Source: Saccharina japonica
Taxonomy: Eukaryota > Sar > Phaeophyceae > Laminariales > Laminariaceae
Assembly (NCBI GenBank): GCA_008828725.1
Contig: MEHQ01003082.1
Span: 167,641 to 231,640, forward strand
DNA length: 64,000 nt
Direction of reading: 5' to 3'
Both the position numbers and the translations under genes were made by a program. A model generated the notes under the pieces. It did not search any database. It was not told where the DNA came from and was given only the letters and a program-made list of their open reading frames with translations. How positions within the stretch are numbered: position 1 is the first letter of the stretch; each line of letters opens with the position of its first letter. Positions 11,470 to 22,110 of the stretch are shown here, in pieces.

Positions 11470-11645
11470 ATGGGTGTGTTATTCACTTCAAACCGTCCTT
11501 TCTACCCGTCGACATTTTGCACACCAGACAGTGTCTGTGCCAGTTATTCATGCTATACGTAGAGAGATCCAAGATACAAGCTATGTGGTCACACAACTAC
11601 CGTGTACCTGAAGACAGACACGGCCAATGCCGAATCAGGCCCGGC
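11470..11645 (-). repeat. Family B repeat
   Basis: The reverse unit has gtgttattcacttcaaaccg, tttctacccgtcgacatttt, cagtgtctgtgccagttatt, atgtggtcacacaactac and gacagacacggccaatgcc. Confidence 0.72.
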
Positions 11646-11665
11646 GATGGCATACTATCTGGATG

Positions 11666-11800
11666 ATATGTGTGTGTGGTCTTCACATTCAACTCGTTAT
11701 TTCTACCCAACTACATCAGTACACCCAGTCAGTGTCTGTCCTGATTCCCATAATCCAAGAGAGGTACAAATTATGCAAAATATGTGGGCACAGACTTTAG
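11666..11800 (-). repeat. Family B repeat, tandem neighbour
   Basis: This is a second reverse copy immediately beside the first: tgtgtgtggtcttcacattc, tacccaactacatcagtaca and cagtcagtgtctgtcctgat. It is more diverged. Confidence 0.65.
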
Positions 11801-12934
11801 ATATGCTATCCATAATATATTTCAACATAACTATGAATACCGTAGTAGCGCGAAGCTTATTGATCTTGCGTAAGGAACCCTCACCAAATACAATCTACCT
11901 CTCTCTCACCACGTGTCAATCGTCGACGGAGCCAGTTTGTAACCACAGGTAGGTACGAGTACGGCAATCGAAGTTCTCTGTGCTGCCGAGGAGGGTGGCT
12001 CAGAGCGATTGTGTGCCTGTGAGGGGGACGCCGATAAACTCAGAGTGAACATCAGGTGAACATACACCCTTCGCACTGATTCCGGGATAATATATGGTTG
12101 AGGGTTACAATGTGTACGGGACGAACGAACATTTGATGTATGAATAATACCTGGTACTCTGTTGATCAATGGTCTTACGACGCTTCGGAGCCAATGACAC
12201 ACCGTCACCAACCGTTCTCAATGGTCGGCCCTAGTCACTTGTGTCTCTGACTCGTTGTGAGTCGAACATTTTCTCTAACAACCGGTATGCACTTACGGCA
12301 GAAAGGCCGCGACGACGAACGGGGCCTGTTTGTGTGTACATATCTTATAAATGCGTATGATTGTATACGAATATTTCTAAAACCGTAGCTCGCATTAACC
12401 CGTCCCTTGTACCCGTCTACCTCTTACCGAGGGGGCCCGTGTCTGTATCGAAGCTTCGTCCTTCGGAGTGATACAAGGCAGGCGCTGTCGTCACTACTGT
12501 AAATATACAGTAGATACAGGGAAGCAGAGATACTACTCCTAAAATGTGTACGAGTATCTCATCGCCATGCCGTCGGAAAATACGTATTTTACTGGGTACG
12601 ACAGGCACGAAATCTTCTTTTTGCACACGCCGCTAGGAATCGAGGGATATACGTTGGTTTGTTGTGTGTCCTTCATTTTGTATATATATGTATGTGACAT
12701 TACAACCAGTAAATGAATCGATACATCTACCCGTCCAGATACTACGTATCGTATATATGTATATATGTGTATATTTATACGTACGGCAAACCCAGTTTCG
12801 GTGGAGACAGTTCGTCCTCCAGATACACAATCTCTGTGGTGACCGCGTCCAATCTATATATACGAAAGCGAAATCATTATCTGCTGGCTTGAAGCACTAA
12901 TTCGGAAATGGGAGCAACACCAACAACAGCTACG
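11801..12934. other. Gene-free stretch
   Basis: Possibly it holds further very diverged family-B traces (12400-12620, with tacccgtctacct and gacaggcacgaaa). An AT/GT microsatellite lies near 12680-12780. No gene is recognised. Confidence 0.4.
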
Positions 12935-13601
12935 TTTTTCCCCCTGAATTTCGTTGTTGGGTCTGTGTGGATGACGTCACTGGTTTTGTAAGGAGACGCG
13001 GCAGAGATGGCGCGGACACCCCGGGTGCCTTCATTGTGTGCCTGATCGTGGAAGACCCTTTCAATGTGGAACGATTCCGAATCAGTGTCGATGTTTATAA
13101 TGCTGTGCCTAACACAGACGTTCATGATAGATTCGGGCAATTGTCAATTGACGTGATGGCTTTGGTTGGCTGTTCTTTTTCACTGTGTGCCCGCGGACTG
13201 TCATTCCGGCAGCACTTCAGACAGCAGCTGCGTGCTCCATCTTGTTCCCACGCCTACTGTGTGTTTTTGTACAGACATCACTACAGACAGTAGTTACGCT
13301 GTAGTCGGCAAATTCATTGGTAAAGAGTGGGAGGGGGGGGGGGGGGACGATGCTGCTGTAGTCGAATCGAGATTGCGGGCGTGTAGTTCAGTTTTGGACA
13401 CGCATAACATGCTGTAGGGATTTTAGGTGTACCTCTTCGGACTTGTGTATCCTTTCCCTGCTAAGTGTACGTGTTCTTTAGGATTCTCTGATGGCTCTAG
13501 CACTTTTGTGACCACGGGCCGTGATCGTGCTAGATCAGATTATAGGGATTAGCAACTGAAACGAGTTTAATGTGAAGATAACAACAACAACAACAACAAC
13601 A
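12935..13601 (+). repeat. Family C repeat, 5'-truncated copy
   Basis: It is about 95% similar by eye to 4323-4972, with a longer G-run near 13331-13347 and seven AAC units at the end. The upstream break relative to the longer copy is near 12935. Confidence 0.8.
12967..13293 (+). CDS. Open frame in family C repeat (possible LINE ORF remnant)
   Basis: The 108-codon frame starts MDDVTGFVRRRGRDG and continues ADTPGAFIVCLIVEDPFNVE, RFRISVDVYNAV. The copy at 4.4 kb keeps the same protein for about 50 codons before a one-base insertion. The downstream low-complexity end is not convincing. I do not recognise the family. It may be a leftover of a retroelement protein or chance. Confidence 0.3.
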   Translation: MDDVTGFVRRRGRDGADTPGAFIVCLIVEDPFNVERFRISVDVYNAVPNTDVHDRFGQLSIDVMALVGCSFSLCARGLSFRQHFRQQLRAPSCSHAYCVFLYRHHYRQ

Positions 13602-14058
13602 GGAATATTTGTAGCTTATTTACCCATAGCATAACTTTAACGTTTACAATGCAATTCGTCTTTCGGTTCGAGAAATTGAGTCTTCAGATTGCAAGTATGC
13701 GCAATTGTATCGGCGGAACGCAACACCAACTACTATTTATCCCTGGTACTTAGGAGTACATGCATACGTATTATATGTATGCGTATAACTTATGGGATCA
13801 TATGATGGGCCTCGTGCAAGAACTACGAAGTTTATTATAGTAGGCACATTGTCCCCGGCTGAACAGTCAAAACGCCACCGCGTTTGACTTCTCGGTACGC
13901 TTCCCGCGGTCGTTGGAGAGCCTTCTTAGTTGCTTAGTTGGTCAATTTCTCGTTTCTACCGAGTCGCATGCATTGGTGGACGGGAGTGTTTATAGCTAAT
14001 GATTGCCCGATTCGCGTACACACACGACGATTATGAACAAAAAAGGGGCAAGTGTCAG

Positions 14059-14997
14059 ACCAACTATTATGGGAAACATTATTTATGGGCTCTAGGAACT
14101 GATTTCTAGGCCCAATATACCCGTTTTACTCCGTTGGACAGTCAAAAACACCGATACACTCCTAAAGATCCACCCCGTAGTTTTTCAAGGGCTTTCTGGA
14201 GCAGTTCTCCGTTTTTCTAGGGTCTCGTTTTGATTTTTGGCGCAACTAATCACAACTTATCAGTTTCCAGAAATAAGGCGTGTTGGTCAGAACTGGGGCC
14301 AAAAATAATGGATCTTTGAGGATTTTGGGCTAAAAAGCATCATGTCCTCAGAACTGGCAACTTGGACGAACAGTCAAACTACGACCCTGGAGAAACGAAA
14401 AGTACGTCAGAAAGCTCTACGAAAACTACGGGGGGCATCCTGAAGAGTCTATCGGTGTTTTTGGCCGTGCCGCCGAGTAAATCGCGTATTTTTGGCTAAA
14501 AACTCAGTTACCAACTATTATGGGAAATTTGTTTTTGGGCCCTCAGAACTGAGTTTTTAGCCAAAAACACGCGATTTACTCGGCGGCACGGCCAAAAACA
14601 CCGATAGACTCGTCAGGATGCTCCCCGTAGTTTTCGTAGAGCTTGCTGATGTACTTTTTCGTTTCTCCAGGGTCGTAGTTTGACTGTTCGTCCAAGTTGC
14701 CAGTTCTGAGGACATGATGATTTTTAGCCAAACATCCCCAAAGATCCAATATTTTTGGCCCCAGTTCTGACCAACAAGCCTTATTTCTGGAAACTGATTA
14801 GTTGTGATTAGTTGCGCTGAAAATCAAAACGAGACCCTAGAAAAACGGAGAACTGCTCCAGAGAGCCCTCGATAAACTACGGGGTGGATCTTTAGGAGTG
14901 TATCGGTGCTTTTGACTGTCCAACGGAGTAAAACGGGTATATTGGGCCTAGAAATCAGTTCCTGGAGCCCAAAACTAATGTTTCCCATAATAGTTGA
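14059..14997. mobile_element. Giant near-perfect palindrome (foldback element)
   Basis: Two arms of about 455 bp (14059-14513 and 14541-14997) are reverse complements with few mismatches, around a spacer of about 27 bp. The motif accaactattatgggaa occurs at the left end, in the centre, and, in reverse, twice at the right end (14997 and about 15034). No credible coding sequence is present: open frames appear on both strands simply because of the symmetry. Confidence 0.8.
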
Positions 14998-15214
14998 TGA
15001 GGGCCCAAAAATAAATTTCCCGTAATAGTTGGTCTCATCGTTGTTTCTTTGGCCCGAGTTCTGACCAAGGGACAGGCCCCCCATCGAAACTTCATGATTG
15101 CCCCAAGTGATCAAACAGGGAACATGCTATTAACAGAAAAACGCCGGAGCTTCCCAGAAAGTTTTAAAGCCAGGAGTAAAACAACAGATAAATTCTACCG
15201 GGCGTAGGAAGCAG

Positions 15215-15352
15215 GCCCTCTTTCAAGCGTCATTACTCTGTGTCGTAGGTTTGTGATCACAGAACCGGTACCATGTTAGGATGACGAATCGGCACGGATA
15301 GTGGGTGTGCTGGATGTCGACGGGTAGAAAGGTATAATGTGAAGAACACACA
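15215..15352 (+). repeat. Family B repeat
   Basis: It contains gtgtcgtaggtttgtgatca, aatcggcacggatagtgggt, gtgctggatgtcgacgggta and ataatgtgaagaacacacac. The 5' part is truncated. Confidence 0.72.
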
Positions 15353-15430
15353 CATCTGCATATTTACATACCCGTTTTACTCGGCTGCTCTACGAGTAGA
15401 TGTACCAAGTAGAATTCGGCGTACGTACAA

Positions 15431-15599
15431 TACAGGACACCTACGTATTGAGAAACAGGAAACCTGGTTTAGGATGGATTTCTTATTTGAGAGTCGATTT
15501 TTACACTGATTTCAAGATTACGACTCCCGAAATTATATTTCCATTCTTAATATCAGCCTTAATTCCATATTAGCCTGTTTCCTATTACGTGTCCTCTAC
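15431..15599. mobile_element. MITE family D
   Basis: The ends are tacaggacacctacgtattg and (reversed) tagaggacacgtaataggaa. The interior has gatttcttatttgagagtcg, actgatttcaagattacgac and aatatcagcctt. Confidence 0.65.
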
Positions 15600-16800
15600 A
15601 GTGTGCTGTACTTCCTATGAATAGAGCAACACAGGAAATCAAATCTTATATTAAGGCTTACTATTAATAGTTATAAATCCAGGGTGACATTTCGAGCAAA
15701 ATATGAAATGTGAGAGTCGTTATTTCAGTGAGTGTAAAGGCACCCCATCATAAATCAGAAATATATTATAGCATGGGCCAGTTTTCCTGTTGTTTGCAAT
15801 TAGGTGCCCTGCACTATTATCGTAGCTGTGTAGAGTACATACGTTCTTAATTTCTGGAGTCCGAGCTTTATTGTCTGGTCGCAATCGATCCCTTTCTCCC
15901 GGGGCTACGTATGACGTATTATGCGTTCGTCAGCATCGAGGCAAAAAAACATGGATGTTTGCAATTTAAATTTGTCCTCACTTTGTTGATGCTTTATGGT
16001 TGAAAACGAGACATCATCTATCTGTCTACCTTGTCGACTCACATGTGGTAACATCGATAATTACAAGAACGGGTGGAATGAGGAGCGTGACAGACGCCTT
16101 CAAGTGGTCAAACTCCTAACTGCTTTAAGCTACTGCGTTGGCGGTTCTTCTCTTTTTGCTGTGTTCCTACAATAATTGTGATTGATTGGATCGTTTTTGT
16201 TCTAAGCGATTTGTGTCAGCACAGAAACCTTTTGTTTAGTGACCGGCAAGTAGTTGATGGGTGTGCGTGGTGGGTGAGAGAGTTACTGGGTGGGTCGGTT
16301 GGTCCCTGGGCTGGTAGTCCCACCATCGCCAACACCACCCACCAACATTTCTTGTTAAGCGATGCGTGTCAGCGCAACAACCTTGTACAGTGGGTATTAA
16401 GGTATTAAGTGGATCGCTGGGCTGTGTGTGTTGGTGCATATTATATGGAAACGACGAAAACTGGCAGGGCATCATGTATGTGTACTACTACTGCTGTGTG
16501 GGCAGGTCAAATACGTACGTAGGTGCATGTATAATAATAAAAAGAAAAAAGACCCGAAATACGTACGTAGGTATACGTGAAAAAACGAGGAATAATATTA
16601 CATAGAAAATGCAAAGAAAAATACTTGAAAAAGTTCGAGTATAAAAAAACAAGGGAAAAAAAAAGGGGTCGTGTTCTTTTGTGCCCGGTTAGTATACTAT
16701 ACAGCAAGCTGTGCACTGCTACTCGTTACACAGAAACAGCCGTACTACCAGGTATATCGAAGCACGGCGGTGGTACGTACCTACCTGGAAAACTTGTACT
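15600..16800. other. Gene-free stretch
   Basis: The sequence is AT-rich to mixed. The plus-strand frame at 16178-16408 and the A-rich frame at 16577-16807 lack recognisable domains. I see no gene. Confidence 0.45.
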
Positions 16801-16804
16801 GCTG

Positions 16805-17225
16805 TAGTACGAACAAGCACACCACCACCATCACCACCAACGCCAAGCCACCACCGACGCCCACCACCCACTACGAGCAACAACAGCTTCTAGTGCTGCT
16901 GCGGCTAGTGGGGCGGGGGTGTCGGTGGTGGTCGTAGTGGTGGTGGTGGTGGTGGTGGTGGTGGTGGTGGTGTTCGGTGGTTTGTGATCGTGTTCGAGAG
17001 CATCAACCCCGGTAGCTTGAGCGGAGGGTCGTTCTCGAGAGAGGACAGCGCAAGGCAAAAGCCACATCACCATGACCGCCGTCACCACCTGCTGCAACCA
17101 CCAACGCCACCTTCTAGTGCTGCTGCGGCTGGTAGGGCGGGGGTGGTGGGGCGGGGGTGGCGGTGGTGGTCGAGGTGGTGGTAGGTGGTGGTGGTGGTGG
17201 TGGTGCCGTGGTGGTGGTGCTGTGG
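16805..17225. repeat. GGT/CAC triplet-rich region with internal duplication
   Basis: A (CAC)n-rich start (16817-16870) is followed by a pure GGT run near 16935-16975 and further GGT runs at 17170-17215. The stretch tctagtgctgctgcggct, followed by ggggcgggggt, occurs twice (about 16888 and 17112). Reading frames here give only poly-Thr, Val or Gly-type tracts. Confidence 0.75.
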
Positions 17226-17917
17226 TTGCTTGTTGCAGCTAGCTGTAAATCTGTGCGTGTGGTCGTGTCGTCTGCAGAGTGCGGAGTGTTGACTCCCGCA
17301 TTATTTCAGAACTCGTTCTGTTTTATTGTCTTTCTGTTGGCGCTATTATGACAGTCACTACCGCCTAGCTCTCCGATCTCGGCACGGCTTTCGACACGAG
17401 CAGCACAGGACGGTCGGCACAAATAGCGGGCGTCTATCAGTCCCGAGCGTGTCTGAATCGGTTGAGTGTACGCATCGCGCGCCGAAAAAAAGCAAAGCGA
17501 ACGAGGGACGGACGAGCGAGGGACAGACAAACCTCAATATTAAGGATTCGTTAAATAAAGGCACGCTGTGGCAGCTTTCAGAACTTTTTTTGTCCGTTTG
17601 TGTCCGTCGCGAGCAGGGGTACACCCCCACGGGCAGACACCCAAGCCATTATGAAGAGCATCTATTGATGCTCGAAGGCCTGCGGCCTTCTCGCATCAAT
17701 ATCTCCTCATTATAATTGCGTGGTTCTTAAATATTAATGATATAAAACCAGATGTTCTGCGGCGTCGATGGAGACACGGAAATCCACTGCATTCTTAGTA
17801 GAAACATGTTGAAAAACTCCCTGGAGCATCCTTGTGAGAAAAACACATGACGGAGTTAGTTGTTTCGCTATTCCCTGCCGAGTAAAACGCCGCGGCTTGT
17901 CCATTTTTGGCCCCAAG

Positions 17918-18185
17918 ACTTTCCCTTTTTTTTTCTTTCCATCCCATTTATCACTTTCGCACTCCTGTATTTCTCTCTCCCTAGTCGTACCTCAGATCTG
18001 GGGCCACCAAGTAGGCTCCTCTCCCTCCTCCCGCACTACGGTCCTTGCCTTGATTTTGATCGCGCTGGGGGTTCACCCTTCACAACGCTCGTCGATTTTC
18101 ATCGGATTTTGGCAAACTCACGCTCTCGCGCTTTGCGCTAGTCAAGGCAGTGATTTGCTTCGTTCGGTTGCTGTGGAGCCCAAGC
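17918..18185 (-). mobile_element. SINE family A, subtype II fragment
   Basis: The T-rich tail is followed by tagtcgtacctcagatctgg, cgcactacggtccttgcctt and the subtype-II stretch (ctcgcgctttgcgctagtca). The tRNA-like head is missing. Confidence 0.75.
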
Positions 18186-18956
18186 ACAATTTCCCACAAC
18201 AACGATAATTTGCAGAGTAGACAATACATACCATGTGCCATGCCAACGTACTGGATAAAACAAGCAAAAACATATTTCTATACATACGTAGACACGCCAC
18301 CAGCAACATGCCGTACGACAACGGTGCGAAATTTGAGAGCAGAATGTTACTCATCCCAACATCGGTGGGCGTTGCATGTTTTGGCTCAATATATTTTTGA
18401 GACAGGTATAGAGCTATGTGGATACTACCGGTCAGTGTGATATTGTCGTGCTCCCTACTGGCGAATACATATATATGAGAGATTTAGCACTTAGTCTACT
18501 AGGCTTGAACTAATAATAGCGCCTCTACTTGTTGGTCGGTGGGTTAGGCGAACAACGGTCTTCGAAGTTATATTTTCGGTGAGATACCGAGCTCCTTGTG
18601 TGCGGAGTTCAGAACATTTGCTGCCACTCGTACCGTCGCAATGCTAGTACAGTATATATGTATATTTGAGGTGTTACCGTTTTGCCAAATACCCGGGTAC
18701 TCGCGAGTATTACCCGGCTTGCTCATACCCGTCACGGGTACGAGTAACACGTCATGCTCGCCGAGTATTTGGGCCCCGGGTACCCGGGTACCCGGGTACT
18801 CGTTAGTTTAAGTTGGAAACTCCGGGGATGAGACCTTATCATCCCCTAAATCACGTCCCCTGGGTAGTACCAGGTATTTCGTACGCATTCTTCACGAAGC
18901 CCTTGTCAAAATGAAAATGTTGTCTCACAATGTCTCACGCGTTACACCAGCTTAGT

Positions 18957-19306
18957 TAGGGTCGATCTTATCGAGCAACTTTTTTCCAAAAAACCTCAGG
19001 AAAAGCAAGAAAAACAGGATATATTTGGAATTTTTGGAATTTGAACAGAGTGCACGCGTAATGGTATGGGCTACGGAAGGCCGGTAATTACCTCTGTATA
19101 GGTAATTGGTCCGTTTTCGTATAATTTGGATGGCAAGGGGATACTCTGTGTCTCACCCAGTCTTATCACAAGAGGGCAACATATTTGGAAGGCTTCGCAT
19201 TCGAATATTTGGACATTGTTTTCATAAAAAATGGAAATACTAAAAAGTGCGCAGAAAACTTATTTGGATTTTTTGGAAAAAAGTTGCTCGATAAGAACGA
19301 CCCTTA
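18957..19306. mobile_element. MITE H inside hAT-like element 1
   Basis: Terminal inverted repeats of about 40 bp: tagggtcgatcttatcgagc with aacttttttccaaaaaa on the left, and the reverse ttttttggaaaaaagttgct with cgataagaacgacccta-like sequence on the right. It is flanked by TA and about 350 bp long. Confidence 0.65.
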
Positions 19307-19512
19307 GAGGTACGCAGCGCAGGACCGGCAGCGTAATGAGCATGCACCGACAGCAGTCCAGCAGCAGTAGAAGCCAAAGCAGCCAAGGGTCTAACCTATC
19401 GGAGGGCGAAGGCGAGTCCTCCCAAGACTCCGCCGGCGTTGCCGCAAGTTCGGGCGCGTCGCACACGCACACAAAAGCGCACGTCACGAGGCAGGCCGTT
19501 ACGTATATATAA
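19231..19512 (+). CDS. Ser-rich open frame, doubtful
   Basis: The first 26 codons are MITE sequence. The rest is low-complexity and Ser-rich (QQSSSSRSQSSQGSNLSEGE) and has a possible donor at TTAC|gtatat. It could be a captured exon or chance; no family is recognised. Confidence 0.15.
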   Translation: MEILKSAQKTYLDFLEKSCSIRTTLRGTQRRTGSVMSMHRQQSSSSRSQSSQGSNLSEGEGESSQDSAGVAASSGASHTHTKAHVTRQAVTYI

Positions 19513-19549
19513 TGTTTTGTAGTTTTGATCGACAATGAAATAGTAATAT

Positions 19550-20000
19550 AAAGTAATTCAAGGTCCCTAATACTGAAACCAAGCGTTTTCTGACCGCCTA
19601 TACTAATATGAAGTAAAACATGTAATTTGTACTAAAATAAACTAATTTTTTTATTCCTCCCACTAAAATCAAGTAATTATTTTCCCCGACACAAATTGTT
19701 TTTTTTACCCGCATTATAAAATGTAATAACTTGCGAGAAACAAAAGGTTACCCTAACCCTTAATCAAATTCACCTAAAAATGAACCCGTTATACTGTTTC
19801 GTATTTTTAAACGACAAACAATTGAATAGGTATATGAAGTCATTTAAGGTCACCCATACTGAAACCAAGTGATTTATGACCATCTACACTAATATGAAGT
19901 AAAAGCAACAATTTGTAATAAAATCAAGTAATTTGTATTCGTCCCACTAAAATCAAGTAACTTTCATCCCCGCCACAATTTGTTTTTAACCTCACGTGGC
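19550..20000. repeat. Tandem duplication, ~285 bp period
   Basis: The segments 19550-19715 and 19835-20000 align, sharing actgaaaccaag, actaatatgaagtaaaa, cccactaaaatcaagtaa and gacacaaattgtttttt / gccacaatttgttttta. The motif aaatcaagtaat is itself repeated. Confidence 0.7.
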
Positions 20001-20749
20001 GCAAATATATTCCGCTGTCCCTTGTTATATTATTTTGGCTGACCCGCCTTTGCTTCGAACACCCGAAATCTAATATAGTCATACAATACATGTCATTCGA
20101 TGCTCTTGTGGCGCGTAGTCCGTTGTTTTGGTGGTATTGTTGTATGAAAATCATTATGGCACGGGGTTGTTATGCCAAGTAAATGTTGTGTAACAACCCT
20201 CTTCGAGTCTATCCGTTGCAGCGTTAAGGACCAAACTGATAAACAATGTGCCGGGTACCCGGCTGTTAAACGGGTACCCGGGTACCCGCCCAAAATAGAC
20301 GTAAATACTCGCGAGTACCCAAGTATTGTTTTTCCGGTTTAAGCGGGTGCCCGTTTATGACGGGTACTCGTCGGGTAACACCTCGCATGTATATATATAT
20401 TTCTCGACAACAGGACAGCGGGGGTAGCTAAGCGCCGAGCGATTTCTGTAAAAAAAACTGGACATGAACTTCATTAACCCCAGCCGAAAGTTTCGTTTGC
20501 AGGCGCACTCTTGGTTTTTTAGAAGACAGACTCTGGAATTCATCCCAGCACGGGGGAGGGGTGTTGTCTTGAGTGATACACGAAACGTATTGTTTGTGTG
20601 ATACAGCAGTGGGGGCCCCTTTGTAAGGCGACTCTCAGTATTGACAAGCGGCTTAAGGGCTCCTTCGAGCAAAACATGTAAAAGCACCGCATGCTTTAGA
20701 CAATTCGAAAAGTGTTTTTTCTTTATCAGGTGCATGCAGTACAAGCAGT

Positions 20750-21557
20750 ACAGGACACATCATATCGTAATGAACAGGACCGCTGGCCCGATCTCTTATT
20801 TGAGAGAGGGTGGTTTCGATACTAACTTCATGATAGTTTTTTTTTATTTTAGAGTTTCATTCAAAATATCAGCCTGGATTTCATATCAGCCTGTCTCTTG
20901 TAGAGTTGTACCCCGGCTGGGCGAGAACCGGGTACCCGGTGGCGGGTACCCGGCCCGGCCAGGACCGGAACCGGACCGGTCCAAGTCTGCGACCCGCCGG
21001 GTATCTGTGCCCCGGGTACCCGCATCAATATACATTATATTCTCCTCTGCTGTCTGTCGGTGACGGGATTTGTCGCATGAAATTCGAGCAATCGTACTCG
21101 GAGTAGGATTTTGCTGATTGATGACGAGCGCAATAGGCAACAAGGGTATGACAGCAGTATCACAGGTCGTATCATGTATCATGTATCAACGAAACCAAAA
21201 CCCGGTCTAACCTACGTTATTTTCACTTTGCTACAAAGTAGAGATATCCACCCCCCTTGCCTTCTGTTATTTGTCAATATTAATCGTACAGTAAGAGACA
21301 AAATCAAGTCTTCTTCTCCCACCTACCTCCTTACCACGTCGTTTGAGAACCTTTCCGCTTCCAGGCCGGTAAAAGCAAGTGCGGGGGGGGGGGGTAAATA
21401 CGGTATGAAACCCCGGGTACCCGGGTTCCCGGGTACCCGGGTCCTCCGACCCTGGGCCGGGCCAGTCTGAATCCCTCAAAACCGGGCCGGGTACCCGATC
21501 CAGAATTCTGAGGCCGGGTCACAACTCTAGTTCCTTGTTAGTTGCCCTGTCCTGTAC
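20750..21557. mobile_element. MITE family D, split by a hAT-like insertion
   Basis: The left and middle parts (20750-20900) carry tacaggacac, atctcttatttgagagaggg and aatatcagcctggatttc. The missing right terminus (ccttgttagttgccctgtcctgtac) is found at 21530-21557, beyond a 629 bp inserted element. Confidence 0.55.
20901..21529. mobile_element. hAT-like element 2 (629 bp, inside MITE D)
   Basis: Terminal inverted repeats are tagagttgtaccccgg and (reversed) tagagttgtgacccgg. Clusters of GGGTACCC and CCGGGCC-type motifs lie next to both ends (20928-21020, 21415-21500). The flanks gtctcttg and gttccttg agree at 6 of 8 bases. Both ends and the subterminal palindromes resemble hAT elements. Confidence 0.6.
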
Positions 21558-21567
21558 TATTTCTGGT

Positions 21568-22010
21568 ATATGTTCAACCTTTTATGGCTCCCTACTGAAA
21601 ACGTACTTTCTGCGAGCAGTTTGAGCGAATGTAGGTGACGGGCAACATTTTTGTCCCTGAAGCCGGACCGATACCACACGTTTATCATCACAAGAGGTGC
21701 CTCTTACTCGAAGACTACTCCCAATACACAATACCCAAAGAAGAATTCGAAAGATAGTAGTTTCTCTGGCTGTTGACGCATTTTCAACTCGGAGTTTTGA
21801 CGAAGACGCCAAGCACTTTGAATAGTACAAGAACACACCTGGGTGGGGCTCTAGCCCGATTGTGTGTAGCGTCCTGCGCGGGTATAGGAGAGTGTAGATA
21901 CCAAACAAGGAGCTCCGAAATATTCAAAACTTTGGCTACTGAGCACTTTCGTCGCGTGATCGAAACGCACAGCCATGCCTTCCATCCTTTTTAGATCGAA
22001 GGGCCCCAAC
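21568..22010. repeat. Dispersed ~430 bp repeat, copy 1
   Basis: It shares ordered blocks with 55853-56285: accttttatg..tccctac, gaaaacg, gagtgt.gataccaaaca, ggagctccgaa and tcgtgat near the 3' side. It is diverged and its type is unknown. Confidence 0.55.
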
Positions 22011-22110
22011 ACCTACTACGTACGACGAGCGACCATACCGAACAAGCTATACATTGGGCGGCAGCAGGTCTGAGCATTACACCTAAAGCAATGCCGTGTT
22101 CGGCAAGGAG

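Larger units (their letters stand above)
18667..20387. mobile_element. hAT-like element 1 (non-autonomous)
   Basis: The ends tgaggtgttaccg and (reversed) tgcgaggtgttacccg are inverted repeats. They are followed by subterminal GGGTACCC / actcgcgagt motifs at both sides (18688-18800, 20250-20370). The flanks tgtatatt and tgtatata match at 7 of 8 bases, as for an 8 bp hAT target-site duplication, although the sequence is low-complexity. No transposase frame is visible. Confidence 0.55.

Noticed and set aside
14824..15114. 96-codon minus-strand open frame
   Set aside because: It lies in the giant palindrome, and the same peptide can be read from the opposite arm; there is no coding character.
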